A DNA stretch of 64,000 nt from contig NZ_RHHP01000026.1 of the NCBI RefSeq assembly GCF_003710815.1, forward strand, positions 62,001 through 126,000. The letters run 5' to 3'. This DNA comes from Brevibacillus centrosporus. GTDB taxonomy: Bacteria; Bacillota; Bacilli; Brevibacillales; Brevibacillaceae. The translations under genes and the position numbers were made by a program. Below the pieces are notes generated by a model. The model ran no database searches and was not told where the DNA came from. It worked only from the letters and a program-made list of their open reading frames with translations. Of this stretch, positions 52,313 through 60,122 are shown piece by piece. The first letter of the stretch is position 1. Every line of letters starts with the position of its first letter.

Positions 52313-53272
52313 TTACGCCTCGACCTTTTCCGCTTCCTCTACACTCGCCAGCTCGCGGCCCAGGAATTTGGCTACTTCCAGCATGCCGTAGATTCCAGCG
52401 GCAGCCTCTGCGTCCGAATTGTAGTTGGTGTTGGTGTTGATGTCATACGTAAAGATCTCGCCTGATTGGTTGCGGATGAACTCGATCCCTGCTACCTGAA
52501 TGCCATTCGCAGCCAGGAAGCTCTCATATTTCTCGATGATCGGATCCTGGAAGTCTTTCACGATCTGGAATTTCGGCTTGGTCGGCACCTCTTCTCCTAC
52601 TGGGCAGAACAGGTCGCCGATCTGGCAAGCGTCCGCCGGGCAAAGCTCGAAGCCTTCGGAGGTATCGACTTGCACAGCGTACACGAACTTCCCGCCTACA
52701 AACTCACAGCGAGTAATAAATGGCTGCGGTGCAGAAATGTATTCCTGAATGAGGGTGATACCATCCACCGGCTCATCAAAGGTCGGCCCGTTCACGTAAG
52801 ACTCCAGCCCTTGCAGGGAGTGGAACAGCTGCACGCCAAGTCCTTTTCCGGCGCGATTGTGCTTTGTAATGAAGGATTGTCCTTCAAATGCTTTTGCCGC
52901 TTTCAGCAGCTGCTCTTTGCCTACCGTCGCGATTGTGCGAGGGGTGCGGATTCCATGACCTGTCAAAGCGAGGTATTGGGCAACTTTGCTCACTTCCAGA
53001 CGAAGAGCGCTCGTCCCATTAAACACTTTGCGGCCATGGCTTTCCAGCCAGTTCAAAACAGCAGAGGTCAACTCAGGTGCATAGCGGTGGTCGCGTGTAT
53101 GTGACGAAGCACTCATCCGGCTGTAAAACACACCAGTTGGCGGTTCTGCCGTCAAATCAACGGAGCCTTCGTCCAGATGCCATTCCTCATAAGGCAATCC
53201 CAGCTCTTGCAGACGCTTGGTCAAATGAACGGTCCATTCGCTGTTTTCATGGATGACGTAGATCTTTTTCAT
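52313..53272 (-). CDS. ATP-grasp domain protein (RimK-like ligase)
   Basis: 319 residues. N-terminal Rossmann-like domain (IYVIHENSEWTVHLTKRLQELGLPYEEW), then ATP-grasp: SFITKHNRAGKGLGVQLFHS (ATP-binding lysine), PFITRCEFVGGKFVYAVQVD, and the metal-binding end VAGIEFIRNQSGEIFTYDINTNTNYN. The fold joins an amine to an acyl phosphate, but the substrates are unknown. It follows the flavin monooxygenase by 48 bp on the same strand, suggesting a shared task. Confidence 0.82.
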   Translation of the reverse strand: MKKIYVIHENSEWTVHLTKRLQELGLPYEEWHLDEGSVDLTAEPPTGVFYSRMSASSHTRDHRYAPELTSAVLNWLESHGRKVFNGTSALRLEVSKVAQYLALTGHGIRTPRTIATVGKEQLLKAAKAFEGQSFITKHNRAGKGLGVQLFHSLQGLESYVNGPTFDEPVDGITLIQEYISAPQPFITRCEFVGGKFVYAVQVDTSEGFELCPADACQIGDLFCPVGEEVPTKPKFQIVKDFQDPIIEKYESFLAANGIQVAGIEFIRNQSGEIFTYDINTNTNYNSDAEAAAGIYGMLEVAKFLGRELASVEEAEKVEA

Positions 53273-53320
53273 CGTTCGTTTCTCCTCTTTTCTGTTTCAC
53301 TGCCCGTCTGGCGGGATGGA

Positions 53321-54379
53321 CTAGGATAAAGTAGCTGCTGCCTCGGCACGCAAGCTTTCAACTACTGGCATGACTTCTTTGGAGAAGCGCTCCATCTCTT
53401 CCAGCTGTGGAGAGAACTGGAGCAGCAGCAGGTCTACACCCGCTTTTTCATACGCCAAAATGCGTTCAGCGATTTGCTGTGGTGTACCAACCAGGTTTGG
53501 ACGCAAGCCGCGGTTCGATACCGAATAATCACGCAATTGAATCTGCTGCTCAAGCTGCGACTTGTTGATGAAGTCCTGGTAGCCTGCATAGCCGCTGTTT
53601 TCTTTAACATCCGTGATACGTGCCAGCTCTTCCATCGCTTCTTCCTCGGTCGGACGGCAAATGACGTAGGCGGCCATCCCAAAAGAAGAGAACGGCGCTT
53701 TGTCCGTCTGCTCGCGGCGCGCTTTCATGTCTTGAATCTTGCGTTCGACTTCTTCCGTAGTCCCGCCATGCATCACATACGCGTCGCATGTAGCGGAAAT
53801 GACCTGCTTGCCGCGCTCGCTTTCTCCACCTGCGTACAGGATCGGATTTGGGCGCTGAACCGGCTTCGGCGCCAGTTTGGCATCCTGAATATCGTAGAAC
53901 TTGCCGTGGTAGCTGAAGGTTTCCTCCGTCCACAGCCCTTTTAGCACATCGAGGAATTCCATGGTGCGTTCATAGCGCTCATCGTGCTCGGTGAAAATGC
54001 CACCGTATTGACGGGCTTCCTCTTCCCACCATGCAGATACGACGTTCAAAGTGAAGCGTCCATTGCTGATGCGATCGATGTTAGCTGCCATTTTTGCAGC
54101 GACTGCCGGATTGTGAAATCCAGGGCGTACCGCTGTCATGATTTCGATTTTTTCCGTAACTGCAGCCAATGCCGCAGCAGTCGACCAGGCTTCCAGCGAG
54201 TCCGCCTCGGGTCCTTTTATATCGTTCAAGTATAGTTCCGCAATCAGAGTCGTATCGTATCCCCATCGCTCTGCCGCTTGAATGACCGTCTTGGCGTATT
54301 CAAACGTCGGCGGCATTTTTTCATCTTCTACATTTCGGAGCCATCCACCAAAAATCGGTAACCAAAAGCCGTACTTCAT
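53321..54379 (-). CDS. LLM-class FMNH2-dependent monooxygenase (SsuD/SfnG-like)
   Basis: 352 residues of the luciferase-like TIM-barrel family: YGFWLPIFGGWLRN, AAVTEKIEIMTAVRPGFHNPAVAAKMAANIDRISNGRFTLNVVSAWW and HDERYERTMEFLDVLKGLWTEE match alkanesulfonate and dimethylsulfone monooxygenases. Those enzymes use reduced flavin from a partner reductase to release sulfite from organosulfur compounds. No ssuABC or flavin reductase gene is nearby, so a sulfur role is inference. First gene of a two-gene unit with the ATP-grasp protein. Confidence 0.85.
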   Translation of the reverse strand: MKYGFWLPIFGGWLRNVEDEKMPPTFEYAKTVIQAAERWGYDTTLIAELYLNDIKGPEADSLEAWSTAAALAAVTEKIEIMTAVRPGFHNPAVAAKMAANIDRISNGRFTLNVVSAWWEEEARQYGGIFTEHDERYERTMEFLDVLKGLWTEETFSYHGKFYDIQDAKLAPKPVQRPNPILYAGGESERGKQVISATCDAYVMHGGTTEEVERKIQDMKARREQTDKAPFSSFGMAAYVICRPTEEEAMEELARITDVKENSGYAGYQDFINKSQLEQQIQLRDYSVSNRGLRPNLVGTPQQIAERILAYEKAGVDLLLLQFSPQLEEMERFSKEVMPVVESLRAEAAATLS

Positions 54380-54433
54380 AGCCCTCTTCTCCTTTGTCGT
54401 CGGGGTAAAAACAGAGAATATTGTGTAAAAAAG

Positions 54434-54519
54434 TTAGAAAACTTGGCTGCGCCAAGCTTATGGCGGAGCCGTAGTTGCTCTTATACTGGATAGGAATCTT
54501 ATAATTCCTATCTGTAAAA
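54434..54519 (-). repeat. Dispersed terminator-docked element, type A copy 3
   Basis: 86 bp, the most divergent type-A copy. Its first hairpin is ATAGGAAT with ATTCCTAT, against TAAGAAT with ATTCTTA in the other copies, and the GC-rich hairpin is GGCT-GCGCC with GGCG-GAGCC. It stands 54 bp before the monooxygenase start. Confidence 0.8.
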
Positions 54520-54522
54520 GTA

Positions 54523-54553
54523 AAGTAATCCTACTATAAAAAGCGGATTACTT
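54523..54553 (-). terminator. Hairpin behind the MFS transcript, element-adjacent
   Basis: AAGTAATCC pairs perfectly with GGATTACTT around a 13-nt loop; the minus strand then runs TTTACTTTTAC. No minus-strand gene ends directly before it. It could close transcripts from the MFS gene (stop 55091) that pass antisense through the cupredoxin gene. Confidence 0.5.
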
Positions 54554-54613
54554 CAATATACTCTCTTTATACTTTCTATTCTTTATTTCCCGTTCCCTCT
54601 GACAAGGCAAAAG

Positions 54614-54625
54614 TGCGCCGGCGCA
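54614..54625. promoter_or_regulatory. 12-bp perfect palindrome upstream of the cupredoxin gene
   Basis: TGCGCCGGCGCA, flanked by AAAAG and TTTTT. It is GC-rich inside an AT-rich intergenic stretch, 86 bp before the ATG at 54712. An operator or a loopless terminator are both possible. Confidence 0.4.
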
Positions 54626-54711
54626 TTTTTCCAGTTTATCCAAAACCTTACGAGGACAGGATAATAGATAATTCACCCAGGAATATAGCCCGCAAAAGGA
54701 GCTGAAGTACT

Positions 54712-55101
54712 ATGTCTCGTCTGCGGTTCCGGCAGTTGCGTTACCCCCTCATCGCTTTGGCGGTGACGATCTTGCTACTCGGGACACACCATGAATATCG
54801 ACTACATACTTCCTATGCAGCAGCACAGCGTACACAAACCGTGACGATCTCCAGTGCCGGCTTCTTACCCAATCAGATCGCCGTGCGAGAGGGAGAGCAT
54901 GTCTCTTTGATGATCGTCAACACCGACACACGCCCGCATAACCTCGCGATCCGCGATCTCAATGTCACCTCGACCGAGCTTAAGCCCACTCAGTCTACCA
55001 TGCTTCAATTTTCTGCGGAGAAAAAAGGGGAGTATTCCTTTGTGTCCGACTCCCCCGGCTATCCAGAGACCGGCTATCAAGGCAAGCTGATCATTGAGTA
55101 G
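54712..55101 (+). CDS. Cupredoxin-fold membrane-anchored protein lacking copper ligands
   Basis: 129 residues: N-terminal anchor or signal (YPLIALAVTILLLGTHH), then a cupredoxin-like domain (QTVTISSAGFLPNQIAVREGEHVSLMIVNTDTRPHNLAIRDLNV ... EKKGEYSFVSDSPGYPETGYQGKLIIE). The first histidine position (RPHNL) is kept. The usual Cys-x-His-x-Met cluster at the C-terminus is replaced by SDSPGYPETGY. The fold is credible; copper binding is not. Its last 11 bp overlap the end of the convergent MFS gene. Confidence 0.75.
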   Translation: MSRLRFRQLRYPLIALAVTILLLGTHHEYRLHTSYAAAQRTQTVTISSAGFLPNQIAVREGEHVSLMIVNTDTRPHNLAIRDLNVTSTELKPTQSTMLQFSAEKKGEYSFVSDSPGYPETGYQGKLIIE

Positions 55102-56311
55102 CACTCACGCCTTCGTCTTGCTCTACCCGTTTCCATGGACCAAAGCGAATCACGAGGAGCGGAAGGATGCCAAGCGTGGTCACCACTCCGAAAAACAGGT
55201 AGATGGCCAGCGTGGAAAACTCGTCCTTGATCCACCCCGCCAAGAGATTACAGAGCATCGTTCCCAAACCGCTTCCCACAGAGAAAAAAACGGCGAGTGC
55301 TGTTACCTGTAGGGAAGCGGGCGTGTTTTCTCTCACGAATTGCGCCGCTGTCGCCAGGTAGAAGCCCACCGAAACACCTTGAATAAAAAAGATCAACAGA
55401 ACAGCTGTCGTACTGGGAGCTGAGCTGTACCAGAACCAGCGAATGGCGGAAAAGATCGCAGCCCCCAGCAGGGTCGTTTCAATCCCCCACCTTCGGACAA
55501 AGTAGCCCGCCAGCTTCATGAACGGAGCTTCACTCCCCGCAAACAGCAGGAAAGCCAGGCCTACACCCGCCACCGTCCCACCGATCTCCTGGTAGTACAG
55601 AGAAAACCAGATGTTATTCGCATTGACCGCACCAAACATGCAAAAAGACGCCAGCAGGAAGAGCAAAAACCGTGGAATGCGCAGCAGCTGCTTCATGCCT
55701 TTAAAAATGCTGACTGTAAAGCGGGAAGATTCGGTCACTTCTCCCGGCAAACGCATCAAAAACAAAAGCGCCGTGATCAGCGCCAGACAATACGAGATAA
55801 ACAGAACAGAGGGCCCCCACCGCTCCACGAAAAGGCCGGTAACAAAAGCTGCAAGAGCGAAGCCAACAGCTCCCCACATCCGAATGTCACCAAATTGAAG
55901 CTGATGCTTTTTCGTATAATTTAAGGTCAAGCTGTCCGAGACCGGAATAATAGCACTTTGAAAAAAGGAAAGCAGGATGTACAAAAGAAAGACAAAAGCA
56001 TAAGTGGATACAGCGGTGAATAAAAGCCCCACCAAGCCAGAAGCAAGGAGAGTACCCAAAAGAACCGCCTTCCGTATTTGGAAGCGGTCACAAATCATCC
56101 CCCACATCGGCTGGGCAACAATAGAAACGACAGGTGCAACCGCACTGATCATTCCGATTTGGGTACCCGTTAGATGAATGGATTTGTAATACTGGGTAAT
56201 GAGCGGAGAAAACGCCCCGAACCCGTAGTAAATAAAGAGGTAGAGGGCGCAGAAGCTGACGTATCTGCCTCCAGCGCCACCCAGAAATCTTCCAGAAAGA
56301 GATTCTGACAT
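55091..56311 (-). CDS. MFS transporter, PPP/nucleoside-symporter-like
   Basis: 406 residues, twelve hydrophobic segments. YYGFGAFSPLITQYYKSIHLTGTQIGMISAVAPVVSIVAQPMWGMICDRFQIRKAVLLG is the N-terminal half characteristic of the phenylpropionate-permease-like subgroup. The substrate is unknown. It follows ispH by 9 bp, so cotranscription is likely. No terminator lies before the convergent cupredoxin gene. Confidence 0.85.
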   Translation of the reverse strand: MSESLSGRFLGGAGGRYVSFCALYLFIYYGFGAFSPLITQYYKSIHLTGTQIGMISAVAPVVSIVAQPMWGMICDRFQIRKAVLLGTLLASGLVGLLFTAVSTYAFVFLLYILLSFFQSAIIPVSDSLTLNYTKKHQLQFGDIRMWGAVGFALAAFVTGLFVERWGPSVLFISYCLALITALLFLMRLPGEVTESSRFTVSIFKGMKQLLRIPRFLLFLLASFCMFGAVNANNIWFSLYYQEIGGTVAGVGLAFLLFAGSEAPFMKLAGYFVRRWGIETTLLGAAIFSAIRWFWYSSAPSTTAVLLIFFIQGVSVGFYLATAAQFVRENTPASLQVTALAVFFSVGSGLGTMLCNLLAGWIKDEFSTLAIYLFFGVVTTLGILPLLVIRFGPWKRVEQDEGVSATQ

Positions 56312-56320
56312 TTCGCTCCC

Positions 56321-57256
56321 CTATTTCACCGCCGGCAATATTTTCGCCATGTTAACGGTACGTTTCTTCTCCCATGTTTCCGGATTGCTTTCATCAAACT
56401 GCTCCAAATACGCAATGACTTCCTTGGTCAATGGCGTAGGTGTGGAAGCTCCCGAAGTAACGGCTACGCGCTGCTTGCCTTTCAACCACTCGACATCCAG
56501 CTCCGAAAGATCCGCAATGCGATAGGAAGGCACGCTGGCAATTTCCTCGGACACTTGCGCGAGGCGGTTCGAGTTGTTGCTTCGCGGATCCCCGACCACG
56601 ATGCACAGCTGCGCTTCTCCTACCTGCTCCGCGACAGCTTCTTGGCGCACCTGCGTGGCCAGGCAAATTTCGTTGTGCACCTCTACGCGAGGAAAACGTT
56701 TGACGATCGCATCCATGAGATGCTTCACGTCCCATTGACTCATCGTCGTCTGGTTGGTCACGATGACCTTGTCAGTGGGTACCTCCAAAGCGTCCAGATC
56801 CTCCAGCTTTTGCACCAAGTGAACCTTTTCCGGTGCGATGCCGATCGCTCCCTCTGGCTCGGGATGTCCTTTTTTCCCAATGTATAGGACATGATAGCCG
56901 TCTGCCACTTTCTCACGTATCAGATCATGTGTTTTCGTCACGTCCGGGCAAGTCGCGTCCACGACAGTCAGTCCCTTGTCGCGCGCTTTTTTGCGTACCT
57001 CCGGTGAAACACCGTGTGCCGTAAAAATGATAGTACCCTCGTTCACCTGATCGAGCAGGGCGAGCCGGTCCTCTCCATCCAAGGTCTTGATTCCTTGTTT
57101 TTCAAACGCCTCCACAACATGAGCATTGTGAACGATCATGCCCAGAATGTGAATCGGGCGTGGAAGGTCAAAGTTTTGCGCTGTCCGAAGTGCCAAGACC
57201 ATGGCATCTACGACACCGTAGCAATATCCGCGGGGGGAAATCTTGATGACTTCCAT
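56321..57256 (-). CDS. ispH: 4-hydroxy-3-methylbut-2-enyl diphosphate reductase
   Basis: 311 residues, the last enzyme of the MEP isoprenoid pathway. It carries a 4Fe-4S cluster: ligands are the cysteines in SPRGYCYGVV (12), VVDATCPDV and VHNEICLATQVRQ. The HGVSPEVRKKARDKG and GDPRSNNSNRL motifs complete the active site. It starts with ATG 57256, with GGAGGGG upstream, and precedes the MFS gene by 9 bp. Confidence 0.95.
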   Translation of the reverse strand: MEVIKISPRGYCYGVVDAMVLALRTAQNFDLPRPIHILGMIVHNAHVVEAFEKQGIKTLDGEDRLALLDQVNEGTIIFTAHGVSPEVRKKARDKGLTVVDATCPDVTKTHDLIREKVADGYHVLYIGKKGHPEPEGAIGIAPEKVHLVQKLEDLDALEVPTDKVIVTNQTTMSQWDVKHLMDAIVKRFPRVEVHNEICLATQVRQEAVAEQVGEAQLCIVVGDPRSNNSNRLAQVSEEIASVPSYRIADLSELDVEWLKGKQRVAVTSGASTPTPLTKEVIAYLEQFDESNPETWEKKRTVNMAKILPAVK

Positions 57257-57305
57257 CTATACCCCTCCTAATTTTTCAAATGACGTCATGCCCACTTATT
57301 ATACC

Positions 57306-58235
57306 TTATTTGCCTGCACTCCGCTTCTGTTCATATACCTTCAAATTATTGTAAACAACCTTCAGCAGAGGTGTGGACAAGCCCCGTTTTTCTGCATGCT
57401 CCAAAAGATAGCCTTGCAAATGATCCCCTTCGACCGCCAAGCCTTTCTCCATATCCCGGAGCATAGATGACTTCATGGCAGCTCCCTGCTTTTGGAACGT
57501 CTCCATCTGCTTGTCGACGATGTCTGGACGGATCGGAGCTTCCAGCGCACGAATGACCGAGGCACATTCCTCTGCCAGCTGGCGCGTCAATTCCATTCCA
57601 TATAAGGAATCGCGGATCGGACCGACAGCGGAATTCATCAAGGTCGTGATGCCGGACATCGTCGTAATGAACAAATATTTCTGCCAGGCGTCGCGCTGGA
57701 TGTTGGTACTGGCCCGCATGGAACCGTTGATGCCACTGAACGCCTCCGCGATTTGCTCCACACGCTCGCTCAGTCCACCCTCCCACTCCCCAAAGACGGT
57801 TTCGTGGGTTGCGCTCGTCTGCACGACATCGCCATCCGCATTCAAAGTCGTTTCAATAAAGCACAAGCCACCCAGTACACGCTCGCGGCCAAAGCGCTCC
57901 CACAACAGTTCCATGTGGGCTATTCCGTTCAGGAGCGGTATCACTACGGTCTTCTCTCCGATGTAAGGAGCGATGTCGTTGATGCTTTCTTCGAGGTGAT
58001 AGGCTTTGTTGGATAACAAGACTACATCAAACGGTCCACCTTCCTCACCTGACTTCATTAACTGCGGCCGCTCCAGATGGAAATCTCCATGGATGCTCTG
58101 GAGGCGAAGTCCGTTTTCCGCAAGTTGCTTGTATCTACGCTCCCGAACGAGAAAGGTTACATCTACTCCTTTTTCTGCCAGTCTTCCTCCGAAATAGCCC
58201 CCGATTCCACCTGCGCCCAAGACCAGTACTTTCAT
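57306..58235 (-). CDS. panE: 2-dehydropantoate 2-reductase
   Basis: 309 residues. NADPH-binding start MKVLVLGAGGIGGYFGGRLAEKG; ApbA/PanE family blocks LLSNKAYHLEESI, VIPLLNGIAHMELL, and the C-terminal KSSMLRDMEKGLAVEGDHLQGYLLEHAEKRGLSTPLLKVVYNNLK with its conserved SSMxxD. It makes pantoate for coenzyme A. Paralogues of unknown substrate are common in Bacilli, so the exact reaction carries some doubt. Confidence 0.86.
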   Translation of the reverse strand: MKVLVLGAGGIGGYFGGRLAEKGVDVTFLVRERRYKQLAENGLRLQSIHGDFHLERPQLMKSGEEGGPFDVVLLSNKAYHLEESINDIAPYIGEKTVVIPLLNGIAHMELLWERFGRERVLGGLCFIETTLNADGDVVQTSATHETVFGEWEGGLSERVEQIAEAFSGINGSMRASTNIQRDAWQKYLFITTMSGITTLMNSAVGPIRDSLYGMELTRQLAEECASVIRALEAPIRPDIVDKQMETFQKQGAAMKSSMLRDMEKGLAVEGDHLQGYLLEHAEKRGLSTPLLKVVYNNLKVYEQKRSAGK

Positions 58236-58316
58236 TCGCTATCCCCTCCACTATTAATCAAACAGTTCGTCTATATTCTACAAAAACGGAACTCTTTTCT
58301 GAACCCCGCAATATAA

Positions 58317-58333
58317 TGTTAGAAATTCTAACA
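58317..58333. promoter_or_regulatory. GlnR/TnrA box upstream of glnA
   Basis: TGTTA-GAAATTC-TAACA is an exact TGTNA-N7-TNACA nitrogen box and a perfect palindrome. It lies 20 bp before the -35 of the glnA promoter, so either GlnR repression or TnrA control is possible. Confidence 0.85.
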
Positions 58334-58352
58334 CAAAACGTTAGAAAACCTC

Positions 58353-58382
58353 TTGACGAACGATGTCGGTAGTCGGTATAAT
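58353..58382 (+). promoter_or_regulatory. Sigma-A promoter of glnA
   Basis: TTGACG (58353-58358), 18-bp spacer, TATAAT (58377-58382). The start codon is 79 bp further on. Confidence 0.75.
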
Positions 58383-58460
58383 TCCAAATATAAAATAACA
58401 TTAAAAAACGAACTTTACTTTTCTTCAAATAAAAATAATTCGTGAATGGAGTGTTTTCTC

Positions 58461-59879
58461 TTGGATATGAAATCTGTCTTGTCCACCATTGACACTGAAA
58501 AAGTCGAATACGTTGACTTCCGCATCGTCGACATGCTCGGCCGCCAGCATCACGTCACCGTCCCTGCCTACGCAGTTGACGAAGGAACTTTCCGCAACGG
58601 TGTTGCTTTCGACGGCTCCAGCTTGACTGGCTACAAATCCATCGAAGAGAGCGACATGGTGGCGATGCCTGATCCGGCAACTGCCTTCATCGATCCTTTC
58701 GTAGAAGCGAAAACGCTGAACATCGTATGTAACATCGTAAACCCTGACTATACTCCATACGATCGCGACCCACGCGGCATCGCGCTGAAAGCAGAAGCTT
58801 ATCTGCAACAACTGGGTGTAGCTACAGCGGCTTACTTTGGTCCTGAGTCCGAGTTCTTCCTGTTTGACTCCGTACGCTATGATTCCGGTCCATCCGGCTC
58901 CTTCTTCCATATCGATTCGGAGGAAGCTTTCTGGAACACAGGGAAAGAAGGACAAAACCTCGGCTACAAAGTTCGCAACAAAGGCGGTTACTTCCCTGTA
59001 CAGCCTACAGATACGCAAGCAGACATCCGCAACGAAATGTGCACCCTGATGACCCAGGCGGGTATGTATGTTGAGCGTCATCACCATGAAGTAGCTACTG
59101 CTGGTCAAGGCGAGATCAACTTCCGCTTCGACACTTTGACTCGTACTGCTGACAATCTCTTGCTGTTCAAATACATCGTGCGCAACGTAGCTGCCAAACA
59201 TGGCAAAACGGCTACTTTCATGCCAAAGCCAATCGTTGGCGACAACGGTTCCGGCATGCACGTTCACCAAAGCTTGTTTAACGGCGACACCCCTCTCTTC
59301 TACGAGCAAGGTGGTTACGCAAACCTGAGCGAAACTGCTCTGCACTACATCGGAGGCATTCTGCACCACGCACCTGCCCTGATCGCTTTGACCAACCCAA
59401 GCACCAACTCTTTCAAACGTCTGGTTCCTGGCTATGAAGCTCCAGTAAATCTGGTCTTCTCCAAAGGTAACCGTTCTGCTGCAGTCCGCATCCCGGTAGC
59501 TGCTGTTACACCAAAAGCATCCCGTATCGAGTTCCGTACGCCTGACTCTACTGCTAACCCTTACCTGGCATTCGCTGCCATGCTGATGGCTGGTCTGGAC
59601 GGAATCAAGCGCAAGCTCGACCCACGCGAAATGGGCTTTGGTCCTATGGATAAAAACATCTACGACCTGTCCGATGCTGAGAAGCACGAAATCAAGAGCG
59701 CCCCAGGCTCTCTGGAAGAAGCATTGCTCGCTCTGGAAGCTGACCATGAGTTCCTCTTGGAAGGCGGCGTATTCACGAAAGAACTGATCGAAGGCTGGAT
59801 CTCTCTGAAGCGCGGAGAAATCCAACAAGTGGAGCGCACCGTGAATCCGAAAGAATACGAGCTGTACTACGATCTGTAA
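58461..59879 (+). CDS. glnA: Glutamine synthetase, type I-beta
   Basis: About 472 residues from the TTG at 58461, placed 9 nt after GGAG; ATG 58467 is the alternative. It makes glutamine from glutamate, ammonia and ATP. Active-site blocks: FDGSSLTGYKSIEESDMVAMPD, FGPESEFFLFD, VATAGQGEINFRFDTL, KPIVGDNGSGMHVHQSL, NRSAAVRIPV. The length, the central insertion and KNIYDLSDAEKHEI match the beta class of Proteobacteria and Actinobacteria, with a tyrosine at the adenylylation site (about residue 401). Bacilli normally use the 444-residue alpha class. Confidence 0.9.
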   Translation: MDMKSVLSTIDTEKVEYVDFRIVDMLGRQHHVTVPAYAVDEGTFRNGVAFDGSSLTGYKSIEESDMVAMPDPATAFIDPFVEAKTLNIVCNIVNPDYTPYDRDPRGIALKAEAYLQQLGVATAAYFGPESEFFLFDSVRYDSGPSGSFFHIDSEEAFWNTGKEGQNLGYKVRNKGGYFPVQPTDTQADIRNEMCTLMTQAGMYVERHHHEVATAGQGEINFRFDTLTRTADNLLLFKYIVRNVAAKHGKTATFMPKPIVGDNGSGMHVHQSLFNGDTPLFYEQGGYANLSETALHYIGGILHHAPALIALTNPSTNSFKRLVPGYEAPVNLVFSKGNRSAAVRIPVAAVTPKASRIEFRTPDSTANPYLAFAAMLMAGLDGIKRKLDPREMGFGPMDKNIYDLSDAEKHEIKSAPGSLEEALLALEADHEFLLEGGVFTKELIEGWISLKRGEIQQVERTVNPKEYELYYDL

Positions 59880-59971
59880 GAAGCAAGCAGTATCATCCGG
59901 TTTCTTCTAGCCGGCGGCAGTTCTGAAGTAAGTTTCCATCCTCCATCTATATAGAATTTTCCAATTGGAAA

Positions 59972-60014
59972 AAGCCAATCTCTTCTCCCATGGAAGAGTT
60001 GGCTTCTTTTTTTG
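59972..60014 (+). terminator. Terminator of glnA
   Basis: AAGCCAATCTCTTC pairs with GAAGAGTTGGCTT around a 7-nt loop, followed by CTTTTTTT. Confidence 0.88.
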
Positions 60015-60122
60015 CCCCTCGCTTGACTTTTTTACGAAAACGTTGCTTGAAATTCCCTTACTAAATTCTCTTCTCCCGACGAACAATGATAGATGGGTCA
60101 AAATGAAAAGCAAGGAGAACTC

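Noticed and set aside
58425..59828. A 467-codon open frame antisense to glnA
   Set aside because: It lies wholly inside glnA and its translation has no coherent domain; it follows from the regular codon use of a highly expressed gene.
59907..60113. A 68-codon minus-strand frame after glnA
   Set aside because: It overlaps the glnA terminator and the DUF3231 leader and has no ribosome site.
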